A DNA stretch of 64,000 nt from Polycyclovorans sp. (GTDB taxonomy: Bacteria; Pseudomonadota; Gammaproteobacteria; Nevskiales; Nevskiaceae): positions 1 to 64,000 of the forward strand of contig PAKU01000006.1 of the NCBI GenBank assembly GCA_002706265.1. The letters run 5' to 3'. Positions 36,763-45,163 of this stretch are shown in pieces (positions within the stretch are counted from its first letter, which is position 1; every line of letters begins with the position of its first letter). The notes below the pieces were generated by a model, which saw only the letters and a program-made list of their open reading frames with translations, was not told where the DNA came from and searched no databases. The translations under genes were made by a program, and so were the position numbers.

Positions 36763-37710
36763 CTACGGCCAGAAGATCCACGCCAGAAGGGCGGCCAGCA
36801 GCAGGTACTTGAGGGTGTAGTACAGACGGCGGTTGTAGGCCTTCAGGCGCTTGCCGCCGATGCGCAGCGCGTAGACATACTTGAAGCCATGGTTGAGTGC
36901 CCCCAAGGGCTCGCCGGGACGGTTGCGCGAGGCCGAACCTGCCGCCAGCGTGCGTCCCACCAGCCAACTGAGGGCGCGGGCCAGGGGATTGTTGAGCGGC
37001 CGTTCGACGTCGCAGAACAGAATGATGCGGTCTTGCCCGCTTTGATTCTCGGCGGTGTGGATATAGGTTTCATCGAACAGCAGGTCTTCGCCATCACGCC
37101 AGCTGCGCGTCTGGTCGTCGACGAGGATGCGACAGGCGTCGGAGTTGGGCGTGATCAGCCCGAGGTGGTAGCGCAGCGAGCCCGCCCAAGGGTCGCGGTG
37201 CAGGGGGAGCCGGGCGCCGACCGGCAACAGGGTGAACATTGCCGCCTTGATCCTCGGCGCCTGTTCTAGCAGTGCGCTGGTGTGCGGGCACAGCTCGCGG
37301 GCGGACGGGAGAAAATTTCCGTACCAGTGAAAATAGAACCGGCCCCAGCCTTTCTTGAAGAAAGAATTGAAGCCCAGATCGTTGAGGCCGTCGGACTGGC
37401 CGATGGCGCCCACGCCATACAACGCTGCCGCCTCGTCCCGAATCACCTGCCAGTTGTCGCGCAGCAGGGTCAATTCGGGAAAGTCGCGCGGGTCCAGCAT
37501 GGGCGTGCGTGGCACGCTGGATGACAGGTAGACCAGCGCATTGAGCGGCGCCAGAAAGGTGGAATGATCCATCAGTTGGCGTGGCAGGCGATGCCGAACC
37601 CGGCCTCTGAAATGCACATAGGTGATGCTCAGCAGGCCGTAAAAAGCGAGCAGCCATTGCGGCGTCAGCAGGGTAGTTGCCCAGGGGGCCAGTGTCGGGC
37701 TCATGAGCAT
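36763..37710 (-). CDS. LpxO-like aspartyl/asparaginyl beta-hydroxylase
   Basis: A 315-aa membrane-bound 2-oxoglutarate/Fe(II) oxygenase. It has an N-terminal helix, the catalytic core with metal ligands in LPLHRDPWAGSLRYHLGL and FDETYIHTAEN, and a C-terminal hydrophobic end (LKYLLLAALLAWIFW). LpxO 2-hydroxylates lipid A acyl chains. The two membrane ends and general sequence support that assignment over a protein hydroxylase, but it is an inference. The start may be ATG 37710 or 37704. Confidence 0.85.
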   Translation of the reverse strand: MLMSPTLAPWATTLLTPQWLLAFYGLLSITYVHFRGRVRHRLPRQLMDHSTFLAPLNALVYLSSSVPRTPMLDPRDFPELTLLRDNWQVIRDEAAALYGVGAIGQSDGLNDLGFNSFFKKGWGRFYFHWYGNFLPSARELCPHTSALLEQAPRIKAAMFTLLPVGARLPLHRDPWAGSLRYHLGLITPNSDACRILVDDQTRSWRDGEDLLFDETYIHTAENQSGQDRIILFCDVERPLNNPLARALSWLVGRTLAAGSASRNRPGEPLGALNHGFKYVYALRIGGKRLKAYNRRLYYTLKYLLLAALLAWIFWP

Positions 37711-37885
37711 TGCCCGCCGGTAGCGGGCAGGTGGCGTGCGGCAGTGGCGGCGTGCAAGGCCTGGCTCCTCCGGTGTGGGCCGTTGTCATCGGCTCGAATC
37801 ATTGAGTCCGAAAAATAACCGAGTCCGTTTGCCGCGGGAAGGCGTTTCCTCCCGCCCCGACGTTGCCCGTAATCGTCCTCCGCAC

Positions 37886-38647
37886 TCACCCTGCGCGCAG
37901 CAGCGCCAGGTAGCCTGGGTCAGCGCTGATGGTGTTGTGCCGGGTGCCGGGAATGACGTGCAGGGTGGCGATGCCGGGGCTGAAGTGACGCAGCAGCGCA
38001 TCGGTATGCAGCCGCGGAATGACGTCATCGTGCTCGGCCGCGAGGATGCGGGTGGGGGCCGTGATCTGCGGTGCGTAGCGCCACGATTCGTATTTGTCCA
38101 GCAGCAGCCAGTGCACCGGAAACATGGGCAATCGCCCGGCGGCCACGTTGGCGATGCTGTCGTAGGGGGTGATCAGCAGCAGCCGGCTCACGGGCCGCTG
38201 GCTGGCCAGGTAGGTGGCGATGCCGCTGCCCAGACTGCGGCCGATCACGGTGATCTGCGAATGCCGCGCCATGACCTGTTCATGCAGCGCGAGGGCGTCG
38301 GCGAACAGGTGGGCTTGCGAGGGGCTGCCGGTGCTGCCGCCGTAGCCACGGTAATGCATCAGGTAGAGCGCGTGGTCGGGAAAGGCGCGCGCAAAGCCTT
38401 TAAGGCTGGCCGACACGTCTTCGGCATTGCCGCCGAAGTAGATCAGCGCCTTGCGGCCGCGATGCGCGCGATGGCTGACCGCGACCTCGGCCCCCGCCAC
38501 CGACAGGGTGATGGCGCTGTTGGCGTGCGCCACCGATGCGGCGCGCGGGATGTAGATGAACGATGACTGGGTCACGAACAGCAGCGCACACAGGCCCAGG
38601 TAGATCAGGCCGCTCAACATCACCAGGCTGACGGCGGCGCGTTTCAC
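37886..38647 (-). CDS. Membrane-anchored alpha/beta hydrolase
   Basis: A 253-aa protein with an N-terminal membrane segment (VSLVMLSGLIYLGLCALLFV) and an alpha/beta-hydrolase domain. YRGYGGSTGSPSQ is the oxyanion/loop region, IGRSLGSGIA holds the nucleophile Ser, and AEHDDVIP and GTRHN hold the acid and His. It resembles the YfhR/BEM46 group, whose substrates are unknown. No operon partner is obvious. Confidence 0.88.
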   Translation of the reverse strand: MKRAAVSLVMLSGLIYLGLCALLFVTQSSFIYIPRAASVAHANSAITLSVAGAEVAVSHRAHRGRKALIYFGGNAEDVSASLKGFARAFPDHALYLMHYRGYGGSTGSPSQAHLFADALALHEQVMARHSQITVIGRSLGSGIATYLASQRPVSRLLLITPYDSIANVAAGRLPMFPVHWLLLDKYESWRYAPQITAPTRILAAEHDDVIPRLHTDALLRHFSPGIATLHVIPGTRHNTISADPGYLALLRAG

Positions 38648-38750
38648 CTGAGGTCAGCGTGGTGTTGAAGAAGGTGCATGGCGTGTCCTTTCGTTATGAA
38701 CCGTTATGAACGGTGTCGTTCGGGCAAGTTCACCCTGAGTGTGACGCGGT

Positions 38751-39191
38751 CTAATCCAGCGGCGTCACGCGCACCCGGGCCACGCCACTGTCGATCATGT
38801 CGAGCTTTTCGGCGGCGCGGTGCGACAGATCGATGATGCGGCCTTTCACGAAAGGGCCTCGGTCGTTGATGCGCACCGTCACCTCGCGGCCGTTCTGCAG
38901 GTGCTGCACGCGCACCCGGGTGCCAAAGGGCAGCGTGCGGTGGGCGGCGCTCATGCCGTGTCGGTCGAACAGTTCGCCGCTGGCGGTTTTGCGGCCGTGG
39001 TGACGGTCGCTGTAATAGCTGGCAATCCCGACTTCGCTGGCGCCCGCGCCGGGCCGCAGTGAGCGGCTGGCGCAACCACTCGCAAGCACGGCCAGCGTGA
39101 GCGCCGGCAGCAGCCACCACAGGCGGTGCCGCGGCCAAGGGCGCGCGGGCGGCCATACGGACGGGGAGAGGTGCGGGGTCCAGACGGTCAT
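38751..39191 (-). CDS. rlpA: RlpA-like septal ring lipoprotein without SPOR domain
   Basis: A 146-aa lipoprotein (lipobox LASGC near residue 40) with a double-psi beta-barrel RlpA domain: [19 protein letters not shown], then LPFGTRVRV and [16 protein letters not shown]. The Asp and His of RlpA-type lytic transglycosylases that act on denuded glycan are present. The C-terminal SPOR domain found in many RlpA proteins is absent, so septal targeting by naked glycan binding is unlikely. The N terminus is long before the lipobox; a later in-frame start is possible. Confidence 0.85.
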   Translation of the reverse strand: MTVWTPHLSPSVWPPARPWPRHRLWWLLPALTLAVLASGCASRSLRPGAGASEVGIASYYSDRHHGRKTASGELFDRHGMSAAHRTLPFGTRVRVQHLQNGREVTVRINDRGPFVKGRIIDLSHRAAEKLDMIDSGVARVRVTPLD

Positions 39192-39301
39192 GTCGCTAAG
39201 GTAGCGGAGCTTGGCCGATCAGCGTTGATTCACGTGGTGCAGGTACTGTGATGTCGGTCACCCGTCCGGTGGCTGAAACCAAGTCTATAAGGAGCGCACC
39301 C

Positions 39302-39553
39302 ATGGGCATTCTTTCCTGGATCGTGTTGGGGTTGATTGCGGGGCTGCTGGCCAAATTGCTGCTGCCCGGTCGTGACCCTGGCGGATTCATCATCACGATT
39401 CTGCTGGGCATTGGCGGCGCCTTCGTCGGCGGCTGGGTCGGAACGCAGCTCGGCATTGCCAGTTTCACCGGCTTTACCGTGCAGGGCGTGCTGGTCGCCA
39501 CCGCCGGCGCAGTATTGCTGCTGGTCTTGTACCGGCTGTTGCGCAAAGCCTGA
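39302..39553 (+). CDS. GlsB/YeaQ/YmgE family small membrane protein
   Basis: An 83-aa protein with three hydrophobic segments, beginning MGILSWIVLGLIAGLLAKLL and containing GGFIITILLGIGGAFVGGW. The family, once called transglycosylase-associated protein, is often stress induced; function is unknown. ATG 39302 has AAGGAG 7 nt upstream. It is a single-gene unit closed by a strong terminator. Confidence 0.92.
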   Translation: MGILSWIVLGLIAGLLAKLLLPGRDPGGFIITILLGIGGAFVGGWVGTQLGIASFTGFTVQGVLVATAGAVLLLVLYRLLRKA

Positions 39554-39573
39554 GCCAAGGCGTGACGACCCCG

Positions 39574-39609
39574 AACCGGGCGTTGGCCGTGCCAGCGCCC
39601 GGTTTTTTT
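39574..39609 (+). terminator. Intrinsic terminator after the YeaQ-type gene
   Basis: A 14-bp stem (AACCGGGCGTTGGC with GCCAGCGCCCGGTT, one G-T pair, loop CGT) is followed by TTTTTTT ending at 39609. It lies 21 bases after the stop codon. Confidence 0.9.
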
Positions 39610-39662
39610 GTGCGCGGTGACGGGCGGTGGCCCAGCGCCGGCCGAGTGCCGGGGCGGCAGGC

Positions 39663-40088
39663 TCAAAGCTCGTGGGTTTGCAGCGGGAAGCCTTTGTCCC
39701 GATAGGCCTTGAAGCGGACTCTTGAGGCGGCGCGCTGGGCGGCGTCGCCCGAGACCAGCTCCAGCACGCGCTCGAACCGGCCAAACCAGGCCGGAATGTC
39801 GGTGCCCAGGTTGACCAGCACGTCGAGGTGGGTGTCGGGCGGCTCGGCCTCGCCCATCAGCACGGCGGGCTGCGGTGCGGCGATGGCCTGGCCGCTCCAG
39901 GTTTCGTGGGCAATAAAACTGCCCTGGCGGGTGCTCCACAGCGCGCCATCGAGCGCCACCTGCTGGTCGGGCGGCGCGCGCACGTAGACCTTCTGGCCTT
40001 GCGCGGCCGCCTTGTCGCAGAGCTTGCAGACCGTGGCCACCGGATCGGCCACCGCGGCGCCGAGCACGTAAAAATCAACCCGCGTCAT
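39663..40088 (-). CDS. holC: DNA polymerase III chi subunit
   Basis: A 141-aa protein beginning MTRVDFYVLG, with KVYVRAPPDQQVALDGALW and PAVLMGEAEPPDTHLDVLVNL, typical of HolC. Chi links the clamp loader (through psi) to SSB. The start overlaps the pepA stop (ATGA), the usual pepA-holC arrangement in gammaproteobacteria. The longer reading frame upstream lies inside pepA. Confidence 0.9.
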   Translation of the reverse strand: MTRVDFYVLGAAVADPVATVCKLCDKAAAQGQKVYVRAPPDQQVALDGALWSTRQGSFIAHETWSGQAIAAPQPAVLMGEAEPPDTHLDVLVNLGTDIPAWFGRFERVLELVSGDAAQRAASRVRFKAYRDKGFPLQTHEL

Positions 40089-41581
40089 TTGGCGGCCTGA
40101 TCCACCAGAAACTGCGTCACCATCGCCACCGGGCGGCCGGTGGCCTTTTTGCCGACCCAAGACGAGGCCGCAATGTCCAGGTGCGCCCAGCGCATGTTCT
40201 TGGCGAAGCGCTGCAGGAACATGGCGGCCACGATGGCGCCGGCCTCACCCGCGCCGCGGGTGGCGATGTTGGGAATGTCGGCGAAGTCGCTGAACAGCTG
40301 ATCGTCGTATTCCTCCCACAGCGGCAGGCGCCAGGCGCGGTCGGCCGTGTCGGTGCCGGCCTTGAGCAGCGCCTCGGCCAGCGGGTCGTCGTTGCTGAAC
40401 AGGCCGCTTGCCGGATGCCCCAGCGCGACCACGCACGCCCCGGTGAGGGTTGCGAAGTCGATGCACATCTCGGGCGCGTGGAATTTTTCGGCGTAGGTCA
40501 GCGCGTCACACAGAATCAGGCGGCCTTCGGCGTCGGTGTTGAGCACTTCGATGGTGATGCCGGCCATGGAGGTGACGATGTCGCCGGGCTTGTTGGCGGC
40601 GCCGTCCGGCAGGTTTTCGGAGGCAGGCACCAGTCCGACGAGGTTGATCGGCAGCTTGAGCAGCGCCGCCGCCTTGATTGCCCCGAACACGGTGGCACCG
40701 CCGCACATGTCGAACTTCATCTCGTCCATCTTGCCGGCGGGCTTGATGGAAATGCCGCCGGCATCGAAGGTCAGGCCCTTGCCGACCAGCGCGATGGGCT
40801 TGGCGTCGTCCGGCCCGTTGCGGTATTCCATGATGATGAACTTGGGGGGCTGGCGTGAGCCTTTGGCCACCGACAGCAGCGCGCCCATGCCCAGCGCCTC
40901 CATGTCGGACTGTTCGAGAATGCGGGTGGCGATGGGCAGTTCGGCCGCCAGTTGCTCGGCGGTTTCGGCCAGATAGGTGGGCGTGCAGAGGTTGCCGGGC
41001 AGGTTGGCCAGATCCTTGGCCAGCTTGATGCCCGCGGCGGTGGCCTTGCCCTGGGCAATGCCCCGTTCGATGGCCGCGGCCTCTGCGGCCGCCCCGGTCA
41101 GGATCAGGCTGCTGAGCTTCGGGGGCGTGATCTTGGCCTGCGCGGCCTCGCCCTTGCACTGGTCCATGCGATAGAGCGCGTCCTCGCCAAAGCGCACCAC
41201 GCGCTCAGCCAGAGGTTGGGCGGCCAGCGCGCCCGGCAGGTGGGCGAGGTCCAGTTGCGCACTGGCGGCCGTGGTGCCCTTCAGGCCGCTGTAGACGGCG
41301 CCGATGATTTTCTTCAGCGCTTTGTCAGAAGCCTCATTCTTGCCCGTGCCGACCAGCAGCACGCGCGGCGCCGGCGCCTCGCCATCGGCACCGAGCAGCA
41401 GCAGTTGCGTGGTCCCCAGCTTGCCGGTGAAGTCGCCGTCCTTGCGCGCGCGCTCCACCTGATTGCGCACGGCGGGCGGCAGCGCGGCGATCACCCGCAG
41501 TGCCGCATCGCCCTCGGGCAAAGGGAGCACCAGGCAGTCGGTTCGGGGGGCATCAGCGGCGGTGGAATAGCGGAAGTCCAT
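40085..41581 (-). CDS. pepA: Leucyl aminopeptidase (cytosol aminopeptidase, M17)
   Basis: A 498-aa dimetal exopeptidase. GKGLTFDAGGISIKP and NTDAEGRLILCDAL are the M17 active-site and metal motifs, and the C-terminal catalytic half is intact. PepA removes N-terminal residues and in E. coli also binds DNA. It is divergent from lptF, as in many gammaproteobacteria, and is followed by holC. ATG 41581 matches the family start; the extended frame upstream is not conserved sequence I recognise. Confidence 0.96.
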   Translation of the reverse strand: MDFRYSTAADAPRTDCLVLPLPEGDAALRVIAALPPAVRNQVERARKDGDFTGKLGTTQLLLLGADGEAPAPRVLLVGTGKNEASDKALKKIIGAVYSGLKGTTAASAQLDLAHLPGALAAQPLAERVVRFGEDALYRMDQCKGEAAQAKITPPKLSSLILTGAAAEAAAIERGIAQGKATAAGIKLAKDLANLPGNLCTPTYLAETAEQLAAELPIATRILEQSDMEALGMGALLSVAKGSRQPPKFIIMEYRNGPDDAKPIALVGKGLTFDAGGISIKPAGKMDEMKFDMCGGATVFGAIKAAALLKLPINLVGLVPASENLPDGAANKPGDIVTSMAGITIEVLNTDAEGRLILCDALTYAEKFHAPEMCIDFATLTGACVVALGHPASGLFSNDDPLAEALLKAGTDTADRAWRLPLWEEYDDQLFSDFADIPNIATRGAGEAGAIVAAMFLQRFAKNMRWAHLDIAASSWVGKKATGRPVAMVTQFLVDQAAK

Positions 41582-41736
41582 GGGGTGCAAGGTCCTGAAT
41601 GTGGGTGTGCGGCCGGGCGAGCGGGCAGCAGGGAAGCAGCTATGAGGCAGTGTAAGCAGTCGCTTCAAGACGCGCTGATCGCGGTGTCGGCCGACAAACA
41701 TCGCGCGCATCACACCGGATTCAGTCCCGGCACGGG

Positions 41737-41742
41737 CATAAT
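41737..41742 (+). promoter_or_regulatory. -10 box directly in front of lptF
   Basis: CATAAT lies 6 bases before the lptF ATG, in an otherwise GC-rich stretch and with no Shine-Dalgarno sequence. A start of transcription 7 bases past this box would coincide with the A of the ATG, implying a leaderless mRNA. The -35 is weak. Confidence 0.5.
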
Positions 41743-41748
41743 TTGGCG

Positions 41749-42828
41749 ATGACCCGTGCGCGCCTGTTCGAACGCTACCTGCTGCGTGAAGTGACCCAGA
41801 GCTGGCTCGCGGTGACCGTCGTGTTGCTGGCGATCATGCTGGCGACGCGTTTCGCACGCTTTCTCGGCGATGCCGCCAGCGGACAGTTGCCCAAGGAGTT
41901 GCTGTTTCAGGTGGCGGGGCTGTCGAGCATGCAGTACCTGATCGTGCTTACCCCCATTTCGCTGCTGCTGGCCGTGATGATGGCGCTGGGGCGCCTTTAC
42001 CGTGACCAGGAGATCACCGCCTTGTTGGCCTGCGGCGTTCCGCTGACCACGCTGTATCGGCCGGTGATGCTGCTGGCAGCCGGCATCTGCGTGCTGACGG
42101 CGGTGATGTCGTTCGAGCTTGGCCCCTGGGCGGGGCGGACGGCCGATCGTCTGGTGGCCGATGCCGCGCGCAACAATCGCTACAACCCGTTCGAGGCCGG
42201 GCGCTTCACCGATGTCGGCGCGGTGAACGCCACGCTTTATACCGGCCAGGTCAGCAGTGACGGCAGCGAGATCCGCAATTTCTTCGCGGTGCAGCGGCTC
42301 GCCGACGGCAGGGTGGCCGTGGTGGTCTCTGACGGCGGCGGCAGTGCCGCCGATCCGGCGACCGGCGCGCGCATCGTCACCCTGGAAAGCGGCCATCGCT
42401 ATGAGGGGCGGCAGGGCGAGTCGGCCTTCGATGTCATCGGCTTTGACAGCATCACCGTGCGGATTCCGCCACCGGCGTTCGCCGAGCTCAGCAACAAGCG
42501 GAAGCTGGCCCCCAGCGCCGAGCTGAGACAGTCCGAAGCGTTGCCCGACCGCGCCGAGTGGGCATTCCGCATCGCCGTGCCGATTTCGGTGCTGATCTTG
42601 GCGCTGCTGGCGGTGCCGCTGTCGCACGTGCGGCCGCGCAGCGGTCGTTATGGCCGCATGGTGATCGGCGTGGTGCTGTATCTGGTGTACAGCCAGACCA
42701 TCACCCTGGCCCAGGTGTGGATTGCCAACGGCACCCTGCCGCCGATGCTGGGCATCTGGTGGGTGCACGCCATCTTCGCGGCCCTGGCCCTGGCGCTGAT
42801 CGCCAAGCAGGCGGGGTGGCGCACGTGA
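41749..42828 (+). CDS. lptF: LPS export permease LptF
   Basis: A 359-aa YjgP/YjgQ family permease with three membrane helices on each side of a periplasmic beta-jellyroll domain. It opens LFERYLLREVTQSWLAV and ends with GIWWVHAIFAALALALI. With LptG and the LptB ATPase it extracts LPS from the inner membrane. The gene overlaps lptG by 4 bp (GTGA). ATG 41749 is chosen; a TTG two codons earlier is possible. Confidence 0.94.
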   Translation: MTRARLFERYLLREVTQSWLAVTVVLLAIMLATRFARFLGDAASGQLPKELLFQVAGLSSMQYLIVLTPISLLLAVMMALGRLYRDQEITALLACGVPLTTLYRPVMLLAAGICVLTAVMSFELGPWAGRTADRLVADAARNNRYNPFEAGRFTDVGAVNATLYTGQVSSDGSEIRNFFAVQRLADGRVAVVVSDGGGSAADPATGARIVTLESGHRYEGRQGESAFDVIGFDSITVRIPPPAFAELSNKRKLAPSAELRQSEALPDRAEWAFRIAVPISVLILALLAVPLSHVRPRSGRYGRMVIGVVLYLVYSQTITLAQVWIANGTLPPMLGIWWVHAIFAALALALIAKQAGWRT

Positions 42829-43901
42829 GGCGCTATGACCGGTACATCGCACGTCACGTGATGACCATGAGCGGCCTGGTGGCGCTGGTGCTGATCGCCC
42901 TCTTCAGCTTCATCAGTTTCATCGGCGATGTCGATGACGCCGGGCAGGGCAGCTTCGGCCTGTTGAAGCTCGGCGCCTTCACGGTGTTGATGATGCCCAC
43001 GGCGCTGTACACCCTGCTGCCGGTGATTGCGCTGCTCGGCACCATGGCCGGGATGGGGGTGCTGTCATCGCAGAGCGAACTGACTGCGTTGCGGGCGTCC
43101 GGCATCTCGACGTTCCGGCTGGCCGGGTCGGCGTTGATGGCGGGGGTGATTACCGCAACAATGGCCGTTGCCCTGGGCGACTTCGTGGCGCCGTGGACCG
43201 CCGATCGCGCCGAGCGCCTCAAGGCCAGTGCCCGGCTGGGCGGCGGCGGGGCAGCGGTCGAGGTTCAGCGGCCTGCCTGGTTGCGGGTGGGCAATGACGT
43301 GGTGCACGCGCTCAATATCCAGTCCCCGGAGGTGATGGGGCCGGTCGAACTGTTCGAGCTGGACGGCGCTGGTGCGCTGCTGGCGTGGTCCCAAATAGAT
43401 GAAATGCGCTACGACGCCAGCCGCCAGCGCTGGCAATTGTCCGGCGTGAGCCGCACCGAGTTTGCGGATGAGCGGGTGCGCTCAAACACCGAGGCGGCGG
43501 CCGAGTGGGGCGGCGATCTGTCGCCCGAGGTCTTGCAGCTCTTGCTGCTGGAGGCCGACAGCACGTCGATCCGCGGCCTGATGCGACTGGTGGACTATCT
43601 CGATGCCAACGCGCTCGACACGGTGCGCGCCGAGCGTTCGCTGTGGCGCAAGCTGATGGTGCCGTTCACGGTGCTGGCGATGACGTTTTTCGCGGTGCCC
43701 TTCGTGTTTGGCTCGATGCGGGACAGCGGCATGGGGCAGCGACTGTTTCTCGGTGTGCTGATCGGCGTGGCCTTTTTCGTCATCAACGAGGTGTCGCTCA
43801 GTATCGGCCAGCTGTTTGGCTGGCCGGCCATTGTCGGCGCCGGGCTGCCCAGTCTGGCGCTGGTGGTGGCCGGTTTCTGGAAGCTGCGACGCGCGCGTTG
43901 A
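42825..43901 (+). CDS. lptG: LPS export permease LptG
   Basis: A 358-aa partner of LptF with the same six-helix plus periplasmic-domain architecture. It opens RRYDRYIARHVMTMSGLV and includes ALYTLLPVIALLGTMAGMG. It begins with GTG overlapping the lptF stop, although an unrelated longer frame runs back into lptF. The gene is convergent with the RDD protein, 10 bases away. Confidence 0.94.
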   Translation: MRRYDRYIARHVMTMSGLVALVLIALFSFISFIGDVDDAGQGSFGLLKLGAFTVLMMPTALYTLLPVIALLGTMAGMGVLSSQSELTALRASGISTFRLAGSALMAGVITATMAVALGDFVAPWTADRAERLKASARLGGGGAAVEVQRPAWLRVGNDVVHALNIQSPEVMGPVELFELDGAGALLAWSQIDEMRYDASRQRWQLSGVSRTEFADERVRSNTEAAAEWGGDLSPEVLQLLLLEADSTSIRGLMRLVDYLDANALDTVRAERSLWRKLMVPFTVLAMTFFAVPFVFGSMRDSGMGQRLFLGVLIGVAFFVINEVSLSIGQLFGWPAIVGAGLPSLALVVAGFWKLRRAR

Positions 43902-43911
43902 CGCCGGCCGG

Positions 43912-44337
43912 CTACGCGGCTTCGTCTTCCATCACCCTGACCACGCGGGTCCCGGCGATCACGTCGTGCAGGGCGCGACGATCTGCCGAACTGAAGCTCC
44001 AGACAACGCCCAGCGGGATCCAGGTGATGCCAGCGGTGAACCGCAGCATCGCGGTCGGCCAGTTGATCAGGGTGCCGGCGGGGGTTTCCACCCGCAGTTT
44101 CCAGGCGCGGCCCCCCAGGGTCTGGCCGCCGTGGGTCCAGCTCCAGCCGAAGAAGGCGAAGGCGACCAGAATCAGCAATGCCCGCAGCAGATCGGGCGGG
44201 CGCGGCAGGCCGGCGGCGTCGGTGACGACCACGGTCAGCAGGGTGGTCGACATCCACAGCGCCAACAGCAGCAGGCCGTCGTAGAGCGTTGCGGCCAGAC
44301 GTCGACGCAGCGAGGCGGGAACAGGGACCTTGCTCAT
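43912..44337 (-). CDS. RDD family membrane protein
   Basis: A 141-aa protein with an N-terminal RRRLAATLYDGLLLLALW, the RDD motif pattern, and two to three further hydrophobic segments. It ends with RRALHDVIAGTRVV, the conserved RDD family end. Some family members have been linked to Na+/H+ exchange, but the function here is unknown. Its ATG overlaps the upstream hydrolase stop (ATGA), so it is downstream in a two-gene operon. Confidence 0.9.
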   Translation of the reverse strand: MSKVPVPASLRRRLAATLYDGLLLLALWMSTTLLTVVVTDAAGLPRPPDLLRALLILVAFAFFGWSWTHGGQTLGGRAWKLRVETPAGTLINWPTAMLRFTAGITWIPLGVVWSFSSADRRALHDVIAGTRVVRVMEDEAA

Positions 44338-45035
44338 GCGCGTGCCAGCCTAAGGGCAATGATCTCGATCACCTCGGGGGCGAGGCACAGCCCGAGGTGA
44401 GATGCGTTGACTTCGCGGTAGGTGACCTCGGGATGGTGCGGGTCGTGGCTGGCGCCCGGGTGGACCATGCCGTCATGCGGCGTGAAGACGCTGAGCAAAG
44501 GACAGGGCAGGGCGTGGCTGGATTCGAAGTCGTCCACCTTGCGGGCCATCGCGTCGAGGTCCATGCCCTTGCGCGCATACCAGGGCGCCGTGAAGGTGAA
44601 TTTGGGGCCGCCGACCAGGGGGGTTCCAAGGGCGATGATGTCGTTCACCAGCCCCGGCTGCTGGCGCGCCACTTGACGGGCGATCACCCCGCCCAGGCTC
44701 CAGCCGATCAGCGTCACCGGTCGGTCGCGACGCGCGACGATGGCCTGCAGCTTGGGCATCAGGCGCTCGGCATCGCGCCCCAGTTGACCCCTGTTGATGC
44801 CCAGGCCCCAGCCGTACACGTGGTGACCGAGGCGCGACAGGCGGCCGCGCAGAATGCCGGTGGCCCAGTCTCCGGCACCGAAGCCGGGAATCACCATCAC
44901 CGAGGCCTGGCCGCGCGGCAGGTCGCTGAGGCTGCGATCGGCGGCGTAGGCGGCGAGGTCCTTCAGCAGGCGCCATTCACGCAGCAGGTCAGACGGTTTC
45001 AGGGCTTCCGGCGTCATCATCGGAATCTCGGACAT
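44334..45035 (-). CDS. Alpha/beta hydrolase (lipase/PGAP1-like)
   Basis: A 233-aa soluble hydrolase. VMVIPGFGAGDW gives the oxyanion loop, LIGWSLGGVIAR the nucleophile Ser, TPHDGMVHP the acid, and NASHLGL the His. The pattern with ALGTPLVGGP is seen in lipases and PGAP1-like esterases. I use ATG 45035 (MSEIPMM); earlier in-frame starts are possible but the upstream residues look non-conserved. Confidence 0.85.
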   Translation of the reverse strand: MSEIPMMTPEALKPSDLLREWRLLKDLAAYAADRSLSDLPRGQASVMVIPGFGAGDWATGILRGRLSRLGHHVYGWGLGINRGQLGRDAERLMPKLQAIVARRDRPVTLIGWSLGGVIARQVARQQPGLVNDIIALGTPLVGGPKFTFTAPWYARKGMDLDAMARKVDDFESSHALPCPLLSVFTPHDGMVHPGASHDPHHPEVTYREVNASHLGLCLAPEVIEIIALRLARA

Positions 45036-45148
45036 CAAGGGGGGTTCCTGGGCGGTGCGCATCGTCAAGAGATGCGGCGAAAAGGGGCGACCGATACTAT
45101 AAGGCGACACGCGGTCGATTCCGGCCGTCGTGGTCAAATCAAGACCTC

Positions 45149-45163
45149 GAGGGTGTCACCATC
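45149..45163 (+). promoter_or_regulatory. Shine-Dalgarno and probable AUC start codon of pcnB
   Basis: GAGGG (45149-45153) is followed after 7 bases by ATC (45161-45163), in frame with pcnB. The 20 codons from here to the first ATG (45221) encode RRIPRADHPVSR, a segment conserved at the start of poly(A) polymerases, and no ATG, GTG or TTG lies in frame upstream as far as I read (to 45062). E. coli pcnB is known to use an AUU start, so rare starts in this gene have precedent. Confidence 0.6.
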
